Positions 1 to 6,074 of a stretch of DNA of 6,439 bases are shown here, piece by piece; positions within the stretch are counted from its first letter, which is position 1; each line of letters starts with the position of its first letter. Position numbers and translations under genes: made by a program. The stretch comes from Chloroflexota bacterium. GTDB lineage: Bacteria > Chloroflexota > Limnocylindria > Limnocylindrales > Limnocylindraceae. The notes below the pieces were generated by a model. The model had not been told where the DNA came from. It ran no database searches and saw only the letters and a program-made list of their open reading frames with translations. The stretch covers positions 14,745 to 21,183 of the forward strand of contig DMUR01000043.1 in NCBI GenBank assembly GCA_003476885.1, read 5' to 3'.

Positions 1-1525
1 TGCTGTCGCGAGGATAGTGGAGTGCAAACGGATGATCCTGTGCGAGCGCAGTGCGAACGAGCGCTCGGAGCTCCTGCTCATCTTTTGGTGACGCAATGAC
101 AAGGCGCGGGATCTGTCGCTGTGCGGTCAGCGTGAACATCCCCTGGTGACTCGTCCCGTCCTCGCCAACGAGCCCAGCACGGTCAACTCCGAGGAGAACT
201 GGCTGATCGTTCTGGCAGGCGTCGTGCACGATCTGATCCCACGCTCGCTGCATGAAGGTGGAGTAGATCGCAACGACTGGTCGACCACCACCCATCGCAA
301 TTCCAGTTGCGGCGGCAACCGCATGCTGTTCCGCAATCCCTACATCGTAGAAACGATCTGGGTACGCCTTTGCGAAAGTGTCGAGGCCCGTCCCAGTTGG
401 CATGCCAGCGGTAATCGCAACGATGCGCCGATCATCCGCGGCGGCAGCAACAAGCTCCGCTGCGAAAGCGGAGGTGTAGTTCGGCTTCTTCGGTGCGGGG
501 GCAACGGGGACCGCACCCGCCTTGCCGTATGAATCCGTGGCGACGCCAACTTCCATCTTCGGAAGTGCTGCTCCGTGGAAGGTGATCGGATCCGCTTCCG
601 CTGGCCTGTAGCCGCGACCCTTCTGCGTGCGCACGTGCACGATCACCGGTCCTGGCATGTTGAACGCGCTCGTAAACGCCTCTTCCATCTGAACGCGGTT
701 ATGGCCGTCCAAGACGCCGACATAGGTGATCCCAAGGTCTTCAAAAAGTCGCCCAGGCTCCTGCGCAAAGGAGATGACGGAGCGACGGAGGCTCTTCGAG
801 ATCCGAACGAGGGTTGGTCCAATGAGTGGAATCGCCCCCACGATGCGATCGTACCGACTCTTGCTTTCTCGCCATGTACCGGAGAGCTTCACCTTAGAGA
901 GATAGGTAGAGATTGCTCCTACGGTTGGCGAGATTGACATCTCATTGTCATTCAGCACGATCAGCATCTTTGTTTGACGGTGTCCAATGTCATTGAGCGC
1001 CTCCAGGCTAAGTCCGCTCATGAGTGCCGCGTCGCCGACGATGACTGCGATCTTCTCGCTGCTGCCGCGAACATCGCGGGCAAGCGCGAGGCCTTGGCCA
1101 ATGGAGATCCCAGTTCCAGCATGACCGCCATCGAACACATCGTGCGGCGACTCGCTCCGGCGCGGGAAGCCGCCAATGCCGCCGAGTTGACGCAGGCTGC
1201 CGAACCGAGCAAGGCGACCCGTGAGAAGTTTGTGTGGGTATGCCTGATGGCCAGTATCAAACACGATCCGATCGACGGGTGAAGACATGATGTGATGCAG
1301 CGCAATCGTCAGCTCCACCACCCCGAGGCTCGGGCCCAAGTGGCCTCCCGTTACCGCCGTGGTGGCGATGATTGCCGTGCGCACCTCTTCGGCCAGTTGC
1401 GTGAGTTCGGCTGAGGAGAGCCCCTTCAGGTCGCTTGGCCCGCTCAGGCGCGCAAGGAGCGAGTCCGGACCGACCGCACGCAACGCGATCCCTTCGTCCA
1501 CAACCTTGCGCGGTTCAACGCTCAC
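1..1525 (-). CDS. dxs: 1-deoxy-D-xylulose-5-phosphate synthase, partial (C-terminus beyond left edge)
   Basis: This enzyme condenses pyruvate with glyceraldehyde 3-phosphate to give DXP, the first step of the MEP isoprenoid pathway and also a source for thiamine and pyridoxal. It is cytosolic and uses ThDP and Mg. The reading frame starts at a GTG (1525-1523) and stays open to base 1, giving 508 of roughly 620-640 residues. Visible landmarks are GGHLGPSLG (60-68, His62 matching E. coli His49), GHQAYPHK (92-99), the ThDP/Mg motif (GDA 164-166 to Asn194), the KGRGY block (302-306), IAEQHA (397-402, Glu399 matching catalytic Glu370), STFMQRAWDQ (422-431), DRAG (448-451), and Asp456 and His460 matching Asp427 and His431. 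The cut falls just after YPRDS, so the transketolase C-terminal domain is missing. The third glycine of the usual GDG is Ala. A Pro/Ala-rich linker (about 335-348) separates the two ThDP domains. The start overlaps the xseB stop by one base. Confidence 0.97.
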   Translation of the reverse strand, partial: MSVEPRKVVDEGIALRAVGPDSLLARLSGPSDLKGLSSAELTQLAEEVRTAIIATTAVTGGHLGPSLGVVELTIALHHIMSSPVDRIVFDTGHQAYPHKLLTGRLARFGSLRQLGGIGGFPRRSESPHDVFDGGHAGTGISIGQGLALARDVRGSSEKIAVIVGDAALMSGLSLEALNDIGHRQTKMLIVLNDNEMSISPTVGAISTYLSKVKLSGTWRESKSRYDRIVGAIPLIGPTLVRISKSLRRSVISFAQEPGRLFEDLGITYVGVLDGHNRVQMEEAFTSAFNMPGPVIVHVRTQKGRGYRPAEADPITFHGAALPKMEVGVATDSYGKAGAVPVAPAPKKPNYTSAFAAELVAAAADDRRIVAITAGMPTGTGLDTFAKAYPDRFYDVGIAEQHAVAAATGIAMGGGRPVVAIYSTFMQRAWDQIVHDACQNDQPVLLGVDRAGLVGEDGTSHQGMFTLTAQRQIPRLVIASPKDEQELRALVRTALAQDHPFALHYPRDS

Positions 1526-1782
1526 TACTCCTCCTCGTCATCATCTGCGTCAAGCTCCGCTAACCCACCCTCAGGGAGCAGCTCTTCAATCCGCAATCGC
1601 GCAGCCTCAAGCTGCTTCTGTGCGTGCTGCTGTAACTTCACGCCACGCTCAAAGTGGGTGACAGCGGCTTCAAGGCCGCCATCTTCTGATTCGAGTCGCT
1701 CTACGATACTGCGAAGCTCGCGCATCGTCGCTTCAAACTCTTCGGGGAGCGCGCCGGTCGACTTAGGACGCTTTGCCGCCAT
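1525..1782 (-). CDS. xseB: Exodeoxyribonuclease VII small subunit
   Basis: XseB is the small subunit of exonuclease VII. Several copies bind the coiled-coil arm of one XseA in a cytosolic enzyme that degrades single-stranded DNA from either end to oligonucleotides. The product is 85 residues, the normal size for the family. After a basic lead (1-10) come the family core LPEEFEATMRELRSIVERLE (12-31) and then the GGLEAAVTHFERGVKL stretch (35-50), which is the usual 'sleeping' helical hairpin. The tail from about residue 77 is strongly acidic (DADDDEEE). The ATG at 1782-1780 is preceded by AAGGGGG with a 5-base spacing. The gene overlaps the end of xseA by 20 bases, consistent with co-translation of complex partners. 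Its last three Glu codons double as the dxs ribosome binding site. Confidence 0.95.
   Translation of the reverse strand: MAAKRPKSTGALPEEFEATMRELRSIVERLESEDGGLEAAVTHFERGVKLQQHAQKQLEAARLRIEELLPEGGLAELDADDDEEE
1528..1536 (-). promoter_or_regulatory. Ribosome binding site of dxs inside xseB
   Basis: On the minus strand GAGGAGGAG lies directly before TAGTG, where TAG ends xseB and GTG starts dxs. The GGAGG core is at a workable distance from the GTG. The same nine bases encode the last three Glu residues of XseB. This supports the GTG at 1525 as the dxs start. Confidence 0.7.
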
Positions 1783-3040
1783 CTCGACCCCCTTTTTCGC
1801 TGCGCTTCACGTTCGCCACAAGTGACCCCTCGGCGAGCCGCACTAGAATCTCACGCCCAACGGGAGCTTGTCGCCATGAGCGCACAATCAACCCATCCTC
1901 CCCTTCAACCATGGCATATCCACGAGAGAGAATGGCGAGCGGCGAGAGGGCGGCAAGGAGGAGGTGCGCCTGTCGTACCTGGTGCGCCGCCCCTCGAAGG
2001 GAGAGTCGGGCCCCGCGCATAAGGTCGTCCCCCATCTGTGCCAGGCGTTCTTCCTCCCGTTCAATCTGATTCTCAGGTCCGGCTGCAATCAACGACCGAC
2101 CCTCTTCGCGAAGGTCAGCCGCGCACTGAAGGACGATGCGTTGCACCTCCTGATATGCACGGCCGAGCAGTTGCAACGGTCGGGCGCGAATCAGATCAAG
2201 GTTCGGTGAGAGTCGTGCCGCCGCAATGCTCGGCGTCCCCGCACGATCATCCGCGACAAGGTCTGCGAGCGTCACATCCGATTCATGCCCGACTGCGGAG
2301 AGCACCGGCAGTTGGGAGGCTGCGATCGCACGTAAGAGCTCCTCGCTATTAAAGGCGGACAGATCGTCACTTGATCCTCCGCCTCGCGCAAGGAGGATCA
2401 CGCTCGGCGCCCTCCCAATCCCCGCGCGTGCCTCTCGAGCCGCATGCGCATTGGCGCGGCGAATGGCTTCGGCGAGTTCCGCTGGTGCAGTCGCACCCTG
2501 GACCGGGGCATGAACGAGTAGGAGTCGCGTCTGTGGCGCAGATCCGCGCAGGACGCGAATCACATCGTGCAACACCGCGCCCGAGCGAGAGGTGACGATT
2601 GCAATCCCTTGCGGTGCAAGGGGGATTGGGCGTTTACGGGCCGCATCAAAGAGACCTTCAGCCTGGAGCTTTCGTCTCAGCGCCTCAAGCTCCTGTGAGA
2701 GGAGTCCGATCCCGCCTGGGCGAATCAGCGTGCTCGCAATCAACTGATACCTGCTGCGCGGAGTGTAGAGATCAATCCTGCCGATCAAGATCACGATCTC
2801 GCCGACCGCTGGAACCTCCTCACCAGGACGAATGCTCCCGCGGAACCGAACCGCATCAAGCGTGGACTCGGCGTCACGAAGCGTGAGGTACTCGTGCCCC
2901 GCCGTGCTGCGCATGCTGCTCTGCACTTCGCCAATGACCGCACATGATGCCAGGAGGGGGTCTTCGCTGATTTGGGCACGAATGCGTGCCGCAACTTCAG
3001 AGACGCTGAGTGCCTCTTCTGGGGCGGGCTGCGTGATCAG
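1763..3040 (-). CDS. xseA: Exodeoxyribonuclease VII large subunit, probable CTG start
   Basis: XseA is the catalytic subunit of exonuclease VII, a single-strand DNA exonuclease in repair and in removal of excess ssDNA. The first ATG/GTG/TTG in frame is a GTG at 2926, giving 387 residues, but the homologous sequence clearly continues upstream. The codons before it read SVSEVAARIRAQISEDPLL...AVIGEV, which is the start of the XseA OB-fold, and the frame is open back to a TGA at 3088-3086. No ATG, GTG or TTG lies there. The best candidate is CTG at 3040-3038, forming a CTGA overlap with the efp stop and giving 425 residues. On that numbering the domains are the OB-fold (about 10-110), the catalytic domain with Asp159 (LHDV), Arg219 in ARGGGSSDDL, and His252/Asp255 in VGHESD (matching E. 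coli Asp155, Arg205, His238, Asp241), a helical arm (about 285-360), and the C-terminal LSPLAILSRGYAMV (366-379). The stop is TAA inside xseB. If initiation is really at 2926, the OB-fold would lose its first helix. Confidence 0.93.
   Translation of the reverse strand: MITQPAPEEALSVSEVAARIRAQISEDPLLASCAVIGEVQSSMRSTAGHEYLTLRDAESTLDAVRFRGSIRPGEEVPAVGEIVILIGRIDLYTPRSRYQLIASTLIRPGGIGLLSQELEALRRKLQAEGLFDAARKRPIPLAPQGIAIVTSRSGAVLHDVIRVLRGSAPQTRLLLVHAPVQGATAPAELAEAIRRANAHAAREARAGIGRAPSVILLARGGGSSDDLSAFNSEELLRAIAASQLPVLSAVGHESDVTLADLVADDRAGTPSIAAARLSPNLDLIRARPLQLLGRAYQEVQRIVLQCAADLREEGRSLIAAGPENQIEREEERLAQMGDDLMRGARLSLRGAAHQVRQAHLLLAALSPLAILSRGYAMVEGEDGLIVRSWRQAPVGREILVRLAEGSLVANVKRSEKGGRDGGKAS
1788..1794 (-). 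promoter_or_regulatory. xseB: Ribosome binding site of xseB
   Basis: On the minus strand AAGGGGG ends five bases (TCGAG) before the xseB ATG. It lies inside the xseA coding region and supports the chosen xseB start at 1782. Confidence 0.6.
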
Positions 3041-3594
3041 ACGCGAGTCTGGTATTCGCCGGTTCGCGTATCCACGCGGATGACATCACCAACGCTCACA
3101 AAGAGCGGCACCTGCACCACAAGGCCAGTCTCGAGGGTGGCGGGCTTACGCGCGCCAGTCGCCGTATCGCCTGCGAAGCCAGGATCCGTCTCCTTGACGA
3201 CCAGATCGATGTTGATTGGGAGTTCAACCCCAAGCGTCTCCTCCTCGTAGCTGATTCGCTCAAGCACGAGGTTGTCCTTGATGTAATCCTTCGCCTCGCC
3301 GAGCTGGTCGCCCGTGATCACGAACTGGTCGTAGTTTGAGGTGTCCATGAACGTGTAATCGTTGCCGTCTGAAAAGAGAAACTGCGCGGGGCGACGCTCC
3401 AGTGTGGCGCGTGGGAACTTTTCACCCGCCTGGAAGGTCTTCTCAACGATTGACTGCTTCCGAACGTTGCGGAACTTGATTCGAACCTGCGCTGAGCCTC
3501 GACCAACTTTGATGTGGTGGTACTCAAGGATCTGCCAGAGGTCACCCTCCAACTCAATGACGATCCCCTTCTTAAGTTCGCCGGTTGAAATCAT
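3037..3594 (-). CDS. efp: Elongation factor P, arginine-tip variant
   Basis: EF-P binds between the ribosomal P and E sites and helps peptide-bond formation at polyproline stretches. The product is 185 residues, the normal length, with three domains: a KOW-like N-domain (about 1-62) beginning MISTGELKKG, a central OB domain (about 65-127) and a C-terminal OB domain (about 129-184). The family signature runs from Lys150 to Gly169 (KPATLETG...VPLFVSVG), and TDPGFAGDTATG (136-147) is also typical. The tip loop reads IKVGRGSA (28-35). Where E. coli has Lys34 in PGKG, this protein has Arg32. The ATG at 3594-3592 is chosen because AGGGGG lies six bases before it. An in-frame GTG at 3621 would add nine residues without a family match. 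The gene sits after a 69-base gap and its TGA probably overlaps the xseA start. Confidence 0.97.
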   Translation of the reverse strand: MISTGELKKGIVIELEGDLWQILEYHHIKVGRGSAQVRIKFRNVRKQSIVEKTFQAGEKFPRATLERRPAQFLFSDGNDYTFMDTSNYDQFVITGDQLGEAKDYIKDNLVLERISYEEETLGVELPINIDLVVKETDPGFAGDTATGARKPATLETGLVVQVPLFVSVGDVIRVDTRTGEYQTRV

Positions 3595-3663
3595 CTGGCT
3601 CCCCCTCTCTTTCAGCCTCACGGCCGCTCGGCCAGGACCCTCTCTTGCCTGCCAGTCTAGCGG
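3595..3663. other. Intergenic gap before efp with short direct and inverted repeats
   Basis: This is the only real gap between genes in the window. It carries a 9-bp direct repeat, AAGAGAGGG on the minus strand (3611-3603 and 3646-3638). The copy nearer efp merges with its ribosome binding site. Between the copies is a short GC-rich inverted repeat, GGCCG-CT-CGGCC (3622-3633). There is no T-run after it, so it is not a convincing intrinsic terminator, and I find no good -35/-10 pair. A promoter or leader for efp is possible but not shown. Confidence 0.4.
3601..3606 (-). promoter_or_regulatory. efp: Ribosome binding site of efp
   Basis: On the minus strand AGGGGG is followed by AGCCAG and then the efp ATG, a six-base spacing. 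It is a clear purine-rich site outside any gene in the window and favours the 185-residue start over the upstream GTG at 3621. Confidence 0.7.
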
Positions 3664-4887
3664 TCAGCCCACGATCAAGGGTGTGGAAGGGAAGCGCGTG
3701 AGGGTGCTCAGGCTGCGACCCGCAAGGTCAACCGCAACGAGATCTTCAATGCGAATCCCGATTCGCTCCTCAATGTAGATCCCCGGCTCCACGCTAAACA
3801 CAGTTGGCGAAGGGAGCGGGGCCTCGGATGCACCGCGCGAGAGCGAGGGTGACTCATGAGTCTGCAGCCCAATGCCATGGCCGAGCCCGTGTTCATACAC
3901 GCCGTCCACGTCACCCATAGCCGCGCGCGCGGCGTCGTCTGCTGCGCGTCCAGAGGGGAGCGCTGATGCCCCACTCTCCACCGCGTGTTGCAGCGCAGCG
4001 ATCGCCGCCCGCTGTCCGTCAAGCACGCGCTGGTAGAGCGCGAGATCAACATCTGACGCAGCGCCAACAAAGAGCGTGCGCGTCATGTCGCTGCGATAGC
4101 CCGCAACTTGTGCACCGAAGTCAAAGAGGGCAACCTCGCCGCGTTGAAACGGACGAGCCCCCGGATTTCCATGTGGGAGCGCGGCGTTTGCGCCAGCAAG
4201 GGCGGCCACATCAAATGCGAGCGCCTCGGCTCCACCCTCACGCATTTCGCGCTCCAAGAGCCACGCCACCTCCGCCTCGGTTGCGCCAGGGAGGAGCTTC
4301 GGCAGGACGGCGGCAAGTGCGCGATCTGCTACCGCGCAGGCGGCAGCGATCCGCTCGATCTCCGCTGGCTCCTTTACGGCGCGGAGGGCAACCCCCCAAC
4401 CTTTCGTCGGCGTCAGGGTGAGTCCGGGGGCAGCCTCTCGCATGCGCTCCCAGATCGCGTGGCGGATAGCGCCAGGATCAACCCCGAGGCTCCGTATTCC
4501 GTGGGCCTTCGCCCACGCCGCGATTGCCGCACCTGGATCACTCCCTGGATCGAGCGGGGTGGCGAGCGCCGCTTCACGGCGCGCCTGCACCGTATACCGC
4601 GAATCGGCAAAGATCGCGAACGCGTCCGCGGAGATGAGGGTCCAGCCACTTACGCCAGCGGTCGGCTCCTCATTGGGACCGAAACAGATGCCAGAAAAGT
4701 AGCGCGCATCCGCGTGTGACGTAAGCAAGAGTGCGTCAAGGCCCTCCGCTCGGGCACGCGCGCGAAGCGCCGCAATTCGGGCAGGTCGTGCCGCCGCATC
4801 TGCATCACTCCATCGTTGAAGGTCTGCCTGGCTCGGTGGCGCGGCGAAATCGCTTGGAACCGGGCGCCTCGCCTCCACTGCGCTCAC
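3664..4887 (-). CDS. M24B-family Xaa-Pro peptidase (aminopeptidase P / prolidase type)
   Basis: This metallopeptidase of the pita-bread fold probably cleaves Xaa-Pro bonds in peptides in the cytosol with two divalent metal ions. The product has 407 residues. After a non-conserved lead (1-34) comes a creatinase-type N-domain (about 35-170), including LDALLLTSHADARYFSG (50-66). The catalytic M24 domain (about 175-400) has all five expected metal ligands: Asp256 in FDFGA, Asp267 in SDMTRT, His337 in GLGHGIG, Glu367 in VEPGIY and Glu381 in RIEDLV. His239 (LPHGNPG) and His344 (QTHESP) match the substrate-binding histidines of the family. The GTG start at 4887-4885 overlaps the mltG stop as GTGA. 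No clear ribosome binding site precedes it, so translation is probably coupled to mltG. An M24B gene just before efp is a common bacterial arrangement (yqhT in B. subtilis). Whether it acts as an aminopeptidase P (pepP) or a dipeptidase (pepQ) cannot be told from sequence alone, so no symbol is given. Confidence 0.93.
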   Translation of the reverse strand: MSAVEARRPVPSDFAAPPSQADLQRWSDADAAARPARIAALRARARAEGLDALLLTSHADARYFSGICFGPNEEPTAGVSGWTLISADAFAIFADSRYTVQARREAALATPLDPGSDPGAAIAAWAKAHGIRSLGVDPGAIRHAIWERMREAAPGLTLTPTKGWGVALRAVKEPAEIERIAAACAVADRALAAVLPKLLPGATEAEVAWLLEREMREGGAEALAFDVAALAGANAALPHGNPGARPFQRGEVALFDFGAQVAGYRSDMTRTLFVGAASDVDLALYQRVLDGQRAAIAALQHAVESGASALPSGRAADDAARAAMGDVDGVYEHGLGHGIGLQTHESPSLSRGASEAPLPSPTVFSVEPGIYIEERIGIRIEDLVAVDLAGRSLSTLTRFPSTPLIVG

Positions 4888-6074
4888 TTGTAGCCGTACT
4901 TCTTGGCCTTCGCTTCGTGCTCAGCAAGCGTCTTACTGAAGTCGTGTCGGCCACCACTATCCGGGATCAGAACGAAGTACATCTCTTTGCGGCTCATATC
5001 TGGGTTGAGCGCCGCCTCAATTGACGCGCGCGATGGAGAAGCGACGGGTGTTGGCGGGAGCCCACCGCGCACAAAGGTGTTCCAGGGGACAAGGTCTTGC
5101 GGCACTCGTGGCGGCACCAGGCCAACATACGGCTGAGGTGGGAAGGTCCAGAACTCGTAGTTCTCCCACTGTGAGAGCTTCAAGGTTCGAAGTGCCGCTG
5201 AGTCGGCCACCCAGATGATGGTCGGGTCTGCAAAGAGACCGATCCCCTCCTGAAGGCGATACGCGTAGACGCCCGCCATTCGCGGTCGCTCCTCGTCAAG
5301 GGCCGCCTCTCGTTCAACGATCGAGGCGAGGGTCAGCACCTCATGGAATGAGCGTCCATCTGCCGCGCTGCCGCGCAACTCAGCAGGAACCTGCTCGGCG
5401 AAGCGATCGAGCAGCATGCGGACAAAGCGCTCGGCAGTGGCGCTGACAGGCACATTGAATGTGCCAGATCCGAGTCTCCCCTCCAACGTTCCCCCGCGAG
5501 GTAGGTCAAGCCAGTCGTAGTCGGCGATCAGTGCGGCGGGTGGCGTGCGCAAGAGGTCAAGGAGTTCGCGTTGCGTGAAGGGGAGATCGATCGTCCCCGC
5601 TTGCGCAACGATCTGTTCGAGGCGAAGGCCTGCACGCAACTGCACGGCGATCGCCGGCTCGCGATACGGCTGTGTCAGCGCCGCGGCAACCTCTGCTGGC
5701 GTCATGCTCCCCGCCACCTGAAAGACTCCCGCCTGCAGCTGCCCCTCGAGCCCAGCACGGCCAACCGCCACGATGAATCCTGTTGGATCAGCAATCAGCC
5801 CCGCGGCATAGAGTTGCTCAGCGATCGCAGCGGTGCTGCTCCCTGCGGCGATCTCTACCCTCACGAGCGACGTGTCGTCAGATGCGGGAGTTGAAATGCG
5901 CGCACCGAGTCGCTCAACCGCAATGTCGCCAATCAGTGGGAGCGAAAGGATCCCAGGTGAACGCAGACCAGCGCTGATGAGCGCGTCGCCCAGGATTGAG
6001 GGGGCCGCGACACGACCCACGGCAAGTAGCAGAAGAAGCGTGGCGAGCAGCGCAAGTCGACGCGTGGTGCTCAC
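4884..6074 (-). CDS. mltG: Endolytic murein transglycosylase MltG (YceG family)
   Basis: MltG is a membrane-anchored lytic transglycosylase that cuts nascent peptidoglycan near the membrane and is thought to end glycan-chain elongation. The product has 396 residues. A short basic N-terminus (MSTTRR) and one hydrophobic segment (about 7-24) form a signal anchor, leaving the rest outside the membrane. A LysM-like region (about 70-135) is followed by the YceG catalytic domain. LASIVEREA (249-257) holds Glu254, matching the catalytic Glu218 of E. coli MltG. Other family marks are ADPTII (282-287), PWNTFVRGGLPPTPV (330-344), ALNP (355-358) and HDFSKTLAEHEA (377-388). The LEG motif at 197-199 is kept but the residues after it (RLGSGTF) differ from the usual YLFPDTY. 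A W/P-rich insert lies between ADPTII and NTF. The GTG start at 6074-6072 overlaps the ruvX stop as GTGA and is preceded by G-rich sequence (6081-6086). The stop overlaps the peptidase start. Confidence 0.93.
   Translation of the reverse strand: MSTTRRLALLATLLLLLAVGRVAAPSILGDALISAGLRSPGILSLPLIGDIAVERLGARISTPASDDTSLVRVEIAAGSSTAAIAEQLYAAGLIADPTGFIVAVGRAGLEGQLQAGVFQVAGSMTPAEVAAALTQPYREPAIAVQLRAGLRLEQIVAQAGTIDLPFTQRELLDLLRTPPAALIADYDWLDLPRGGTLEGRLGSGTFNVPVSATAERFVRMLLDRFAEQVPAELRGSAADGRSFHEVLTLASIVEREAALDEERPRMAGVYAYRLQEGIGLFADPTIIWVADSAALRTLKLSQWENYEFWTFPPQPYVGLVPPRVPQDLVPWNTFVRGGLPPTPVASPSRASIEAALNPDMSRKEMYFVLIPDSGGRHDFSKTLAEHEAKAKKYGYK

Noticed and set aside
146..937. Open frames on the plus strand opposite dxs
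   Set aside because: The minus-strand frame across this region is unbroken Dxs with all its catalytic motifs. The plus-strand frames show no family features.
1..1525. dxs as a pseudogene or frameshifted gene
   Set aside because: Reading base by base from the GTG at 1525 gives one unbroken frame of 508 codons to the window edge. It only looks absent if a stop inside the window is required.
3595..3621. Upstream GTG start for efp, adding nine residues
   Set aside because: The extra residues have no family match, EF-P normally begins close to MISTGELKKG, and the ATG at 3594 has a well-placed ribosome binding site.
3622..3633. GGCCG-CT-CGGCC palindrome as an intrinsic terminator after the peptidase gene
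   Set aside because: The stem is only five base pairs with a two-base loop and no T-run follows on either strand.
3654..3678. TTGATC and TAGACT on the minus strand as a promoter for efp
   Set aside because: The spacing is only 13 bases, too short for a sigma-70 type promoter, and at 17 bases from TAGACT there is no -35-like hexamer.
4108..4719. Long open frame of 203 codons on the plus strand opposite the peptidase gene
   Set aside because: It lies entirely antisense to a well-supported M24 gene with all metal ligands. The translated product has no recognisable domain, and long antisense frames are expected at this GC content.
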